Source: JBCCDY01 sp039030555 (lineage in GTDB: Bacteria; Bacteroidota; Bacteroidia; Cytophagales; Cyclobacteriaceae). From it: a stretch of 64,000 bases of DNA. The position numbers were made by a program, and so were the translations under genes. Location of the stretch: assembly GCA_039030555.1 (NCBI GenBank), contig JBCCDY010000001.1, forward strand, positions 62,001-126,000, read 5' to 3'. Under the pieces are notes generated by a model. The model made no database searches, was not told where the DNA came from, and worked only from the letters and a program-made list of their open reading frames with translations. Below, one piece after another: positions 26,185 through 35,144 of the stretch (its first letter is position 1; the number at the start of each line of letters is the position of its first letter).

Positions 26185-27585
26185 ATGGACTACCGAATCG
26201 AAAAAGACACAATGGGCGAAGTTCAAGTGCCCAAAGACAAATATTGGGCAGCACAAACACAGCGTTCCCTTCAAAACTTCAAAATTGGTGGCGATACCAT
26301 GAAAATGCCGCTAGAGGTGATCAAAGCATTTGCTATTCTGAAGAAAGCAGCCGCTCAAACCAATCATAATCTGGGGGTGCTTGATCAGGAAAAATCGGAC
26401 CTTATTGGAGAAGTGTGCGATGAGATTCTGGAAGGAAAACTAGATGATCAATTTCCTTTGAAAGTATGGCAAACGGGTTCAGGTACACAATCTAATATGA
26501 ACGTAAACGAAGTCGTCGCGAACAGAGGCCATGTGATCAAAGGAGGGGCATTAAATGATGCAAAGAAAACACTTCATCCTAACGATGATGTTAATAAATC
26601 ACAATCATCGAACGATACCTTTCCAACAGCCATGCACATCGCTTCTTACACCTTCCTCGTTAAAGAAGCCGTTCCAAAAATTAAAAAGCTTCGAGATACG
26701 CTCGATGAAAAAGCAAAAAATTTCGCTGAGGTCGTTAAAATAGGGCGGACTCATTTTATGGATGCAACGCCTCTAACCTTAGGTCATGAGTTTTCGGGAT
26801 ATGTTTCTCAACTCGATCATGGGTTGAAAGCCCTTAAAAATACGCTTGACCATTTATCGGAACTAGCCCTAGGAGGAACTGCTGTTGGAACTGGCTTAAA
26901 TACTCCTAAAGGTTATGCAGAAAAAGTAGCAGAAACCATTGCCAACCTTTCAGGCCTTCCATTCAAAACCGCTGAAAACAAATTTGAAGCTCTTGCTGCT
27001 CACGATGCAATCGTAGAAACATCAGGGGCATTAAAGCAACTAGCGGTTAGTTTGATGAAGATTGGGAACGATATTCGTATGCTCGCTTCCGGGCCTAGAA
27101 GCGGTATTGGCGAGATCATAATTCCGGAAAATGAGCCAGGGTCATCTATTATGCCTGGAAAAGTAAATCCGACTCAGTGCGAAGCCATGACGATGGTTTG
27201 TGCCCAGGTTGTAGGTCTTGATAATGCAACCAGTATCGGTGGCATGACTGGTCACTTTGAACTTAATGTTTTTAAACCAATGATGGTTTATAATCTACTC
27301 ACTCAAGCCAGACTACTCGGAGATGCTTGTGAGTCATTCAATGACAATCTTGCTATAGGAATAGAACCGAACCATGAAGTGATTAAAGAAAAACTGGAGA
27401 ACTCTTTAATGCTCGTAACGGCATTAAACACCCATATAGGTTATGAAAGCGCCGCTAAAATCGCCAAAAAAGCGCATAAAGAAGGTACTACCTTGAGGGA
27501 AGCAGCAATAGCTTTGGGTCTAGTAACCAATGAACAATTCGATGAGTGGGTTGTACCATCAGATATGGTAGGCAGCTTGAAATAA
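26185..27585 (+). CDS. fumC: Fumarate hydratase, class II
   Basis: Oxygen-stable, iron-independent fumarase of the citric acid cycle, converting fumarate to L-malate. The 466-residue protein has the fumarase/aspartase signature GSSIMPGKVNP (near 318-328), the substrate-site TGSGTQSNMNVNEV and SQSSNDTFPTAMH, and the helix HFMDATPLTLG. These and the length place it with FumC and not with the related aspartase, argininosuccinate lyase or adenylosuccinate lyase. It appears monocistronic, with a promoter box at 26148-26155 and a separate short exported protein gene downstream. Confidence 0.96.
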   Translation: MDYRIEKDTMGEVQVPKDKYWAAQTQRSLQNFKIGGDTMKMPLEVIKAFAILKKAAAQTNHNLGVLDQEKSDLIGEVCDEILEGKLDDQFPLKVWQTGSGTQSNMNVNEVVANRGHVIKGGALNDAKKTLHPNDDVNKSQSSNDTFPTAMHIASYTFLVKEAVPKIKKLRDTLDEKAKNFAEVVKIGRTHFMDATPLTLGHEFSGYVSQLDHGLKALKNTLDHLSELALGGTAVGTGLNTPKGYAEKVAETIANLSGLPFKTAENKFEALAAHDAIVETSGALKQLAVSLMKIGNDIRMLASGPRSGIGEIIIPENEPGSSIMPGKVNPTQCEAMTMVCAQVVGLDNATSIGGMTGHFELNVFKPMMVYNLLTQARLLGDACESFNDNLAIGIEPNHEVIKEKLENSLMLVTALNTHIGYESAAKIAKKAHKEGTTLREAAIALGLVTNEQFDEWVVPSDMVGSLK

Positions 27586-27707
27586 TACAAGTAAATTTTA
27601 GCTTATTTGAATTATTTGTACATTGAGTATGGAATCTGTTTAATTTTCGATGCGCAGATTCTCACTATTAATAATTGAAAAAGAATAACCGACTAAATAT
27701 CATTACA

Positions 27708-28337
27708 ATGAAAACTAGAATTTTCACACTGCTAATTTTTTCAGCTTTATTGGCTTACTCCAATACTTCTGTAGCCCAGCTTTCAAAAGCTGAAAAGAAA
27801 AAGTGGAAAAATGAGGCTAAGAAATACAAAAGCAACCCTGCTTTATTAAAGGATCTGGTTGAAGAAAATCAATCCCTTAAAACTCAGGTAAGTAGCTTCA
27901 ATAGCAAGATTAGTGCACTGGAATCTAAAGTGAGCGAAAAAGATTCAGAAATCGACGACTTGCAAACGGTAGCCAATAACTTAAAAGCCGAAGTAGCTTC
28001 AGCTAAAAGAAAAGTTAAAGAGATGACAGAAGCCCCTCCGAGACCTAAAGCTGGCCCTAACGATAACTATGAAGAAGGAGTTGTTTTTAAAGTTCAGGTT
28101 GGAGCATTCAAGAATGCTGATGAAGAGATCTCCAACTATGCACAAGGTCAGGATAATTTTAACGAAGATACTGATGGTGAGATCAAAAAATACACCATTG
28201 GAACTTTTAGAGATTACTGGGAAGCGGATGGATTCAAAAAATATCTTCGCCAAATGGGAGTAAAAGAAGCCTGGATCGTTTCTTATAAAGACGGTCAAAG
28301 AGTTCCTATAAAAGAGGTTTTAGAAGGAATCATCTAA
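27708..28337 (+). CDS. Exported coiled-coil protein with SPOR-like C-terminus
   Basis: A 209-residue exported protein. The signal peptide ends near SVAQ (about residue 24). A Lys/Glu-rich helical region and a coiled coil follow (about 35-110, ENQSLKTQVSSFNSKISALE), then a C-terminal domain opening with VFKVQVGAFKN. That phrase, with the later YTIGTFRDYWEADGFKKYLRQMG, matches the beta-alpha-beta pattern of SPOR domains, which bind denuded peptidoglycan. Cytophagales homologues are often labelled ezrin/radixin/moesin family, which I think misleads. ATG 27708 is preferred to TTG 27675 because of the signal peptide. A strong terminator follows (28358-28396). Confidence 0.75.
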   Translation: MKTRIFTLLIFSALLAYSNTSVAQLSKAEKKKWKNEAKKYKSNPALLKDLVEENQSLKTQVSSFNSKISALESKVSEKDSEIDDLQTVANNLKAEVASAKRKVKEMTEAPPRPKAGPNDNYEEGVVFKVQVGAFKNADEEISNYAQGQDNFNEDTDGEIKKYTIGTFRDYWEADGFKKYLRQMGVKEAWIVSYKDGQRVPIKEVLEGII

Positions 28338-28357
28338 ATCTCATTTAAGAAAAATTT

Positions 28358-28396
28358 AAAGCCTCGTCCTGAAATCTCAGGATGGGGCTTTTTTTA
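28358..28396 (+). terminator. Rho-independent terminator
   Basis: The arms AAAGCC..GTCCTGA and TCAGGAT..GGCTTT form a long GC-containing stem with one internal mismatch zone and an AATC-sized loop, followed by seven T residues. It ends the transcript of the SPOR-like gene just before recJ. An ATG at 28382 inside it, in frame with recJ, is therefore not a credible start. Confidence 0.85.
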
Positions 28397-28414
28397 TGCC
28401 TAATTTCGAAAGCT

Positions 28415-30136
28415 ATGACCGAATGGATACTTCCAAAAACACCTGATTCTAAACTGGTTGATTCATTATCTCAATCGATAAACGTAAACGAAGTACTGGC
28501 TTCAATACTTGTAAATAGAGGAGTAAGTAGTTTCGAAAGTGCGAAAGCATTTTTTAGGCCCGATCTGGAGCAATTGCACGATCCTTTTTTGATGCATGAT
28601 ATGGATAAAGCTGTTGAAAGGCTTACCCACGCCATTGCGAATAATGAGAAAATACTCGTTTATGGCGATTACGATGTCGACGGAACAACTTCCGTTGCCT
28701 TGGTTTTTGGATTTCTTTCAGAAATTCATTCAGAAATAGACTTCTACATACCAAATAGATATACGGAAGGCTACGGACTCTCTAAGGAAGGTGTTGATTG
28801 GGCTTATGAAAAAGAGTTTGGCCTCATCATCACTCTTGACTGTGGTATTAAAGCCAATGAAAACATCAAAAAGGCGAAAGATTATGGTATTGATGTAATT
28901 GTATGTGATCACCATAATCCTCCTGAAAACCTACCTGAAGCCTATGCGATTCTAGATCCTAAAAAGAAGCAATGCAATTATCCATATAAAGAGCTTTCAG
29001 GCTGTGGAGTCGGTTTTAAGCTCCTACACGCATTTTGTATGCAACAAGGAGTAGAGGAAGCTAAATTATTTGAATTTATAGATCTTCTGGCAGTAAGCAT
29101 TGCTGCTGATATAGTCCCAATCACAGGGGAAAATAGAATTTTGACATACCATGGGTTGAAAAAATTGGCTAAAAGTCAGCACAAAATAGGTTTACATAGC
29201 TTAATTAGAAGTACCGGAATGGAAGGTACGTTTACAGTCTCCGACGTAGTTTTTAAAATAGCCCCGAGGATCAATGCCGCTGGCCGAATGGAGCATGCTA
29301 AAACGGCCGTTGAACTTTTGATATGCTGCGATCCTGAAGAGGCACTGAACTTATCTCAAAAAATTAACGGACAAAATTCTTCCCGAAGAGAGATAGATAC
29401 TGGTATCACGGAAGAGATTTTGGAGCAAATTTCTTCAGATGAAAAATTAGTGCATTCTAAAACAACAGTTCTTTATAATGAGAACTGGAACAAGGGGGTT
29501 ATTGGAATAGCAGCTTCCAGAAGTATTGAAAAGTATTATAGGCCTACCATCATTTTAACCAAATCAGGTGATAAAGCTACTGGTTCAGCAAGATCAGTAG
29601 AGGGCTTCGATATTCATTCGGCGATTGAAAAGTGCGCTGATCTTCTTGATCAGTTTGGAGGACATAAATACGCAGCGGGCATGACCCTACCTATTGAAAA
29701 TATTCCTTTGCTTCAGGAAAAATTCGAGGTGGTTGTTTCAGAATCCTTAACAGAAGAACATATTCGACCTAAAATTCAAATTGATGCTGAAATAAACCTG
29801 GATCATATCAATTATAAATTCTTTAACATCTTAAAGCAGATGGAGCCTTTTGGGCCAGGGAATATGACTCCTGTTTTTTTAAGCAGGAATTGTTATGTGA
29901 AAGGCCACATCAACGTAATCAAAGAAAAACATCTCAAATTTATGGCGAAACAGTCGGGAGGCTCTGCTGGTTTTCAATGCTTGGCATTCAATATGTTAAG
30001 TATTATGCCTGAAATGGAAGAGCATCAGCATTTCGACATGGCATATACCATTGAAGAAAACAACTTTAGAGGCGAACGCTCGCTCCAACTTTATGTTAAA
30101 GACGTTAAATTCAATTCTTCAACTCAATCCGAATGA
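28415..30136 (+). CDS. recJ: Single-stranded-DNA exonuclease RecJ
   Basis: 5'-to-3' ssDNA exonuclease of recombination and mismatch repair. The DHH domain shows YGDYDVDGTTS (near 85), the DHH triad in CDHHNPPENLPEA, and ELSGCGVGFKL; the DHHA1 domain has the RNA/DNA-binding GHKYAAGMTL motif, and an OB-type C-terminal domain follows. The length of 573 is typical. I choose ATG 28415 because the upstream in-frame ATG at 28382 lies in a terminator. The gene overlaps lptB by 4 bases (ATGA), so the two are translationally coupled. Confidence 0.94.
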   Translation: MTEWILPKTPDSKLVDSLSQSINVNEVLASILVNRGVSSFESAKAFFRPDLEQLHDPFLMHDMDKAVERLTHAIANNEKILVYGDYDVDGTTSVALVFGFLSEIHSEIDFYIPNRYTEGYGLSKEGVDWAYEKEFGLIITLDCGIKANENIKKAKDYGIDVIVCDHHNPPENLPEAYAILDPKKKQCNYPYKELSGCGVGFKLLHAFCMQQGVEEAKLFEFIDLLAVSIAADIVPITGENRILTYHGLKKLAKSQHKIGLHSLIRSTGMEGTFTVSDVVFKIAPRINAAGRMEHAKTAVELLICCDPEEALNLSQKINGQNSSRREIDTGITEEILEQISSDEKLVHSKTTVLYNENWNKGVIGIAASRSIEKYYRPTIILTKSGDKATGSARSVEGFDIHSAIEKCADLLDQFGGHKYAAGMTLPIENIPLLQEKFEVVVSESLTEEHIRPKIQIDAEINLDHINYKFFNILKQMEPFGPGNMTPVFLSRNCYVKGHINVIKEKHLKFMAKQSGGSAGFQCLAFNMLSIMPEMEEHQHFDMAYTIEENNFRGERSLQLYVKDVKFNSSTQSE

Positions 30137-30870
30137 AATTAAGAGCAGACGACCTGGTTAAAAGTTATAAAAGTAGAAAAGTCGTTGATACCGTTTCCGT
30201 TGAGGTCTCTCAAGGGGAAATCGTAGGGCTTTTAGGGCCTAATGGTGCCGGCAAGACGACCACTTTTTATATGATCGTTGGCCTAATTAAGCCCAATGAA
30301 GGAAATATTTATTTGGAAGATGAAAATATCACGGACTTACCTATGTACAGAAGGGCAAAACGTGGTATTGGCTATTTAGCTCAGGAAGCTTCCGTTTTTA
30401 GAAAGCTGAGCGTTGAAGAGAACATCATGGCTGTTCTGGAAATGAGGAAAATGACCAAAGCGGAACGCAAAGAAAAAACAGAAAGCCTTCTTGAAGAATT
30501 TAGTCTTACCCACGTCAGAAAAAATTTGGGTATGGTACTTAGTGGTGGCGAGCGCAGGCGTACTGAAATAGCACGTTCATTAGCTGTGGATCCCTACTTC
30601 GTTCTACTCGATGAGCCCTTTGCAGGTGTGGATCCTATTGCTGTTGAAGAGATACAAACCATTGTTGCCCATTTAAAAGAAAAAAACATCGGCATATTAA
30701 TTACCGACCACAACGTAAATGAAACCCTATCTATTACCGACAGGGCATATCTGATGTTTGAAGGTAAATTATTGAAATCAGGAACGGCAGAAGAACTAGC
30801 TAATGATGCAATGGTAAGAAAGGTATATCTTGGAGAGCACTTTGAGTTAAAAAGAAAAATTAAAGTATAG
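30133..30870 (+). CDS. lptB: LPS export ABC transporter ATP-binding protein LptB
   Basis: ATPase of the LptB2FGC complex that extracts lipopolysaccharide from the inner membrane. The 245-residue protein carries Walker A GPNGAGKT (35-42), the LptB-type signature LSGGERRRTEIAR, Walker B FVLLDEPFAGVDP and the H-switch in ITDHNVNET. LSGGERRR and the DHNV form separate LptB from the closely related LivF/LivG subunits. It overlaps recJ by 4 bases and is followed after 3 bases by a GH3 gene. lptC is 17 kb away at 48076; lptF and lptG are not in the window. Confidence 0.95.
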   Translation: MKLRADDLVKSYKSRKVVDTVSVEVSQGEIVGLLGPNGAGKTTTFYMIVGLIKPNEGNIYLEDENITDLPMYRRAKRGIGYLAQEASVFRKLSVEENIMAVLEMRKMTKAERKEKTESLLEEFSLTHVRKNLGMVLSGGERRRTEIARSLAVDPYFVLLDEPFAGVDPIAVEEIQTIVAHLKEKNIGILITDHNVNETLSITDRAYLMFEGKLLKSGTAEELANDAMVRKVYLGEHFELKRKIKV

Positions 30871-30873
30871 CCT

Positions 30874-32391
30874 ATGCCCCTGCTCAACTCCATTGTTACC
30901 TGGGTGATGAAGAAACGTATTCATCAGATTGAATTGTTTCTGAAATATCCATTAGAGGTACAAGAAGAGTTGCTGAAAAAACTGATACAGGAAGCACAGA
31001 ACACTGAGTATGGAAAAAAATATCATTTCAGTGAACTCGACAGCACACAAAAGTTTAAAGAAAGAGTCCCGATCGTTTCTTACGAAGAGCTTTTCCCCTA
31101 TATCGAAAAGTTACTCAAAGGAAATCAGAACGTACTCTGGCCCAGTGATATAAAATGGTTTGCGAAATCTTCAGGAACCACAAATGCTAAAAGTAAATTT
31201 ATCCCAGTTTCCACGGAAGCACTTGACGATTGTCACTATAAAGGAGGAAAAGATCTGGTATCTATTTATGTAAACAACTATCCGGAGACACAATTATTCT
31301 CCGGTAAAAGTCTGGCTATAGGTGGGAGCCATCAACAAAATCCTCACGACTCTAATCTCAATTCTTATTACGGTGATGTGTCTGCGGTTATTATGAAAAA
31401 TCTTCCGCTTTGGGCACAGTTCGTAAGGACTCCGAGCCTGGAAATTGCTCTTATGGATGAGTGGGAGGAGAAAATAGAAAAGATGGCCGAGGCCACCATG
31501 AATGAAAATGTAACGACTATTCAAGGTGTCCCAACCTGGATGATCATCTTATTGAATCGAATAACAGAGAAAAAGAGAGCTAGTAATATTCTGGAAGTAT
31601 GGCCTGAGCTTGAGCTATTTGTACATGGAGCTGTAGCCTTTGGCCCTTATCGTGAGCTTTTTAAAGAACTGATCCCATCGCCGAAAATGAGATATATGGA
31701 AACATATAACGCATCAGAAGGCTTTTTTGGGATTCAAGATCAAAAAGACTCAGACGAGATGTTACTCATGCTCGATTATGGAATATATTATGAATTCATT
31801 CCTTTTGAGGAAGTAAATAGCGAAAATCCTACAAGTGTCAGTCTCGGAGATGTGGAGATAGGGAAAAACTACGCCGTTGTTATAACGACCAATGCCGGAC
31901 TATGGCGTTATAAAATCGGCGATACAGTAAAATTCACCTCTAAATTTCCATTCAGAATAAAAATTAGTGGCCGGACTAAACACTTTATAAATGCTTTTGG
32001 AGAAGAGGTTATTGTAGAAAATGCAGAAAAAGCCATTGAAATTGCCTGCAAAAGAACTCATGCTGTTGTAGAAAACTTCACAGCTGCACCAAGATATTTT
32101 GGCGAAAACAGTAAAGGAACTCATGAATGGATTATTGAATTCTCTCGTAAGCCCAACAATGATGCGTTTTTTAATGACCTCTTAGATCAGGAATTACAAA
32201 AGATTAACTCCGATTATGAGGCTAAAAGATACAAAGATCTGGCCTTATCGAAGCCTGTGGTCCATGTGGTAGAAAGGGGTACTTTCTATAACTGGATGAA
32301 GAAAAGGGGTAAACTTGGCGGTCAAAACAAAGTGCCCAGGTTATCCAACAGCAGAGAATATTTAGACGACATCCTGAGTATGTTGAATTAA
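30874..32391 (+). CDS. GH3 family acyl-adenylating protein
   Basis: A 505-residue member of the GH3 family. In plants these enzymes adenylate jasmonate or auxin and join it to an amino acid; bacterial members are widespread in Bacteroidota but largely uncharacterised. The ATP-binding motif is visible as AKSSGTTNAKSKFIP, a second motif as YNASEGFFGIQ (the YxxxEGxxG pattern of acyl-adenylating enzymes) and a third as LWRYKIGDTVKF. All are intact, so adenylation activity is likely. It lies directly after lptB (3 bases) and 13 bases before a DUF885 lipoprotein gene. Whether its substrate is linked to LPS or lipids is unknown. Confidence 0.88.
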   Translation: MPLLNSIVTWVMKKRIHQIELFLKYPLEVQEELLKKLIQEAQNTEYGKKYHFSELDSTQKFKERVPIVSYEELFPYIEKLLKGNQNVLWPSDIKWFAKSSGTTNAKSKFIPVSTEALDDCHYKGGKDLVSIYVNNYPETQLFSGKSLAIGGSHQQNPHDSNLNSYYGDVSAVIMKNLPLWAQFVRTPSLEIALMDEWEEKIEKMAEATMNENVTTIQGVPTWMIILLNRITEKKRASNILEVWPELELFVHGAVAFGPYRELFKELIPSPKMRYMETYNASEGFFGIQDQKDSDEMLLMLDYGIYYEFIPFEEVNSENPTSVSLGDVEIGKNYAVVITTNAGLWRYKIGDTVKFTSKFPFRIKISGRTKHFINAFGEEVIVENAEKAIEIACKRTHAVVENFTAAPRYFGENSKGTHEWIIEFSRKPNNDAFFNDLLDQELQKINSDYEAKRYKDLALSKPVVHVVERGTFYNWMKKRGKLGGQNKVPRLSNSREYLDDILSMLN

Positions 32392-32404
32392 TGAAAGAGC
32401 GAAA

Positions 32405-34225
32405 ATGAAAAATCTCGATGTCCTTTTTTTGATTGGAACACTTTTGTTCACCTCTTGCTCGGAATCAGACTCTAAAAAGAAAAACCCTGAACTAATTGAA
32501 ACTGAGTCGTCTAAAGCAGAAGCCTTTTTCAAAAAAGTATTCGATGAGCGAGTTGAAAGACATCCTGAATTTCAAACGCAGCTGGGTATCAAAAAAGATT
32601 ATGATGAATGGGATGATTACTCCAATGGCTTTATCGATCGGGAAAATAGAATTGCTCAAGATAACTTAAACTATTTAAAAGACTCCATAGATAAAGAACT
32701 ACTGGATGAAAAAACCCGGCTTAGCTACGAACTTCTGCATAAAAATCTCTCAAATGAATTGACTGATTATGAATACCGCCATCATAATCTTCCTTTAAAC
32801 CAGAAGTTCGGTTTTCAATCAAGCGTTCCTTCTTTTTTGATCAACTTTCATAAAATCAATTCCGAAAGTGATGCAAAAGCCTACATTTCTCGCCTGGAAG
32901 CTATTCCTGAATTGTTCGACCAAAGAATATCAGGGCTTAAGGATAGGGAAAGAAAGGGCATTATACTTCCCCGGTTTTTATTTCACCACGTAAAAAGTGA
33001 TATCAACAATCTGCTTAAAGGGTTTCCTTTCGATAATTCGGCAGACACGAATACCATATTCTCAGATTTCTATACCAAGGTAAAAGCATTAGAACTTGAG
33101 GATGAAAAATCGGAAGCTCTTTTAAATAAATCTTCCGAAGTGTTGAGGAGCGCTGTCAGGCCAGCCTACCAAGGTCTTCGACTTTACATCAACCAGCTTG
33201 AAAAGAAAGCGAAAGACGCTACAGGGGTATGGGACTGGCCAAAGGGAAATGAATATTATGCCCATGTGCTAAAAACAACGACTACGACAGAATTACAAGC
33301 AGAAGAAATTCATGAGATCGGGCTTCAGGAAGTAGCAAGAATACAAGACGAAATGAGAAAAATCATGAAGGAAGTAAAATTCAGTGGGACTCTTCCTGAA
33401 TTTTTTAAGTTTATGAAAAATGCCGAAGTTTTCTACTTCCCGAATACGGAAGAAGGTCGTAACGCTTACCTCGACAGTGCGACACTGCTCATAAATCTCA
33501 TGAAACACGACCTTGACAAACTTTTCACCCGAAAGCCTAAAGCTGATATGGTCGTTAAAAAAGTAGAATCTTTTCGAGAGAAATCTGCTGGCAAAGCTTT
33601 TTACAACAGGCCCAGTCCCGATGGTTCAAGGCCTGGAACATACTATGTAAACCTATACGATATGAAAGCGATGCCTTCTTACGAAATGGAAGCCCTGGCT
33701 TATCATGAAGGGATTCCCGGCCATCACATGCAGATAGCGATTGCCCAGGAACTTGAAGGGATTCCTGATTTTAGGAAGTATGGCCTTTACACGGCTTACT
33801 TGGAAGGCTGGGCTTTATACAGCGAATATTTAACCAAGGAAATTGGGAAATACCAAAATCCATACTCCGATTTTGGTCGGCTCGCTATGGAGTTATGGAG
33901 AGCTTGTCGACTTGTTGTAGATACTGGCATACACCATAAAAAATGGATCAGGCAAGAGGCTATTGATTATTATGTTGAAAATACACCAGCACCCCTATCT
34001 CAATGCGAAAAAATGGTAGAAAGGCATTTCGTGATCCCTGCTCAGGCTACCGCTTACAAAATTGGTATGCTGAAAATTATTGAGCTCAAGAATTTATGTC
34101 TGGAGAAGCTGGGCTCCGAATTCGATATCAGGGAATTCCATAATCTGATTTTATCTAATGGAGCGGTTCCATTAGATGTATTAGAAAAAATGGTGGAAGA
34201 GTACATCGCGGTTAAGCTGAGCTAA
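32405..34225 (+). CDS. DUF885 lipoprotein, putative metallopeptidase
   Basis: A 606-residue lipoprotein with the lipobox FTSC near residue 18. It belongs to DUF885, a family with a peptidase M2/M32-like helical fold. The zinc motif is visible as YHEGIPGHHMQ (near 432-442), where HEGxPGHH replaces the usual HExxH, with a downstream EGWALYSEYL that may supply the third ligand. Helical, charged sequence surrounds it. The protein probably acts in the periplasm or on the outer membrane. It follows the GH3 gene by 13 bases and may belong to the recJ-lptB-GH3 transcript. The substrate is not known. Confidence 0.85.
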   Translation: MKNLDVLFLIGTLLFTSCSESDSKKKNPELIETESSKAEAFFKKVFDERVERHPEFQTQLGIKKDYDEWDDYSNGFIDRENRIAQDNLNYLKDSIDKELLDEKTRLSYELLHKNLSNELTDYEYRHHNLPLNQKFGFQSSVPSFLINFHKINSESDAKAYISRLEAIPELFDQRISGLKDRERKGIILPRFLFHHVKSDINNLLKGFPFDNSADTNTIFSDFYTKVKALELEDEKSEALLNKSSEVLRSAVRPAYQGLRLYINQLEKKAKDATGVWDWPKGNEYYAHVLKTTTTTELQAEEIHEIGLQEVARIQDEMRKIMKEVKFSGTLPEFFKFMKNAEVFYFPNTEEGRNAYLDSATLLINLMKHDLDKLFTRKPKADMVVKKVESFREKSAGKAFYNRPSPDGSRPGTYYVNLYDMKAMPSYEMEALAYHEGIPGHHMQIAIAQELEGIPDFRKYGLYTAYLEGWALYSEYLTKEIGKYQNPYSDFGRLAMELWRACRLVVDTGIHHKKWIRQEAIDYYVENTPAPLSQCEKMVERHFVIPAQATAYKIGMLKIIELKNLCLEKLGSEFDIREFHNLILSNGAVPLDVLEKMVEEYIAVKLS

Positions 34226-34293
34226 GGAACCCGTCCAAAAAGCTTTTAGGATTTTATCGGCTTCTTAGACGGCCTATTTGACTTATAGATAAG

Positions 34294-34575
34294 CTACTCG
34301 GTAACTTTAACCCCTTTCCAAAAGGCTACATGGTCTTTAATATTTTTTGCCAGATCGCTTGGTTCAGGATAGTACCAGGCAGCGTCCTTATTCTCTTCTC
34401 CACCAACCTCAAGCGTATAGTAGCTTGCTTTTCCTTTCCAGGGGCAGACTGTCTGGGTGGAAGTCTCTTTAAAATATTCTTCTTTGACTGATTCCTTTGG
34501 GAAATAATGGTTCCCCTCAACTACTACAGTTTTATCACTCTCTGCAATTACTTGGTCGTTCCAGGTTGCTTTCAT
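34294..34575 (-). CDS. DUF427 domain protein
   Basis: A 93-residue cytoplasmic protein that covers one complete DUF427 domain. Diagnostic pieces are FPKESVKEEYF, CPWKGKASYY and DAAWYYPEPSDLAKNIKDHVAFW spread over the chain. The family has a small barrel fold and no proven biochemical role. It is convergent with the DUF885 gene and lies downstream of the sensory cluster on the minus strand, separated by 56 bases from it. No operon partner suggests a function. Confidence 0.88.
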   Translation of the reverse strand: MKATWNDQVIAESDKTVVVEGNHYFPKESVKEEYFKETSTQTVCPWKGKASYYTLEVGGEENKDAAWYYPEPSDLAKNIKDHVAFWKGVKVTE

Positions 34576-34631
34576 AATTATTACAATTTATATATCAAAT
34601 AGAAACTACGCAGTCTCTGAATGAAATGTTT

Positions 34632-35144
34632 CTATCCGTTATCTAGCGTTTCGACTACTATCTTTTTTTCTATCAATAACAATAAAACACACTCTTCTAC
34701 TCCTTCAGGGCTACCGAGTTGTCGACAGGTTTCATCATCTAAGATCAAATCAGAATAGATCAGTTTTTCTGAATTGAAGTCTGAAATATTATCTCCGATT
34801 GGCAGTTTTTCTTTCAAACTGTATTGATATGATTCTACGATAGTTCGTTTTTTTTCATTTTCAATTACTTCGGTAGCATCTAAAGAAAGTAATTCGAAAA
34901 TCACCCCATCTCTAATTAAATTCTCATTAGAAATAATTTCAGAGGACTTCATCAGGGAATCTCTTATTTCCTGAGCCATTCTAAATCCCGAAGTAAATAA
35001 TTGTGGATCTGTTACTTTTTTGATCTCTCTGCTTGCCAACTCATCCAGAACCTCCTGTGTTACAATTTTCTTATCTGAAGAAGTGCATGAAACTAAATGG
35101 ATGGCCAATAGAAACACGGCCACCTTAATCACTTTGAACATCAT
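34632..35144 (-). CDS. Lipoprotein of the sensory cluster, possibly DUF3365-like
   Basis: A 170-residue lipoprotein; the signal sequence ends in LVSC with the lipid-modified Cys near residue 21. The mature protein is helical, with TDPQLFTSGFRMAQEIRDSL, a pattern like the N-terminal helix of DUF3365 (Tll0287-like heme-binding sensor) proteins, and two later cysteines (ETCRQLGSPEGVEEC). I do not see a clear CxxCH heme motif, so heme binding is unproven. The ATG overlaps the stop codon of the HAMP-GAF-PAS gene by one base (TAATG), which shows tight coupling. It probably works with that receptor in the envelope. Confidence 0.7.
   Translation of the reverse strand: MMFKVIKVAVFLLAIHLVSCTSSDKKIVTQEVLDELASREIKKVTDPQLFTSGFRMAQEIRDSLMKSSEIISNENLIRDGVIFELLSLDATEVIENEKKRTIVESYQYSLKEKLPIGDNISDFNSEKLIYSDLILDDETCRQLGSPEGVEECVLLLLIEKKIVVETLDNG

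Noticed and set aside
28382..28414. Upstream in-frame ATG extension of recJ
   Set aside because: The ATG lies within the T-rich end of a strong terminator, and the added residues (MGLFLCLISKA) do not belong to RecJ; ATG 28415 fits better.
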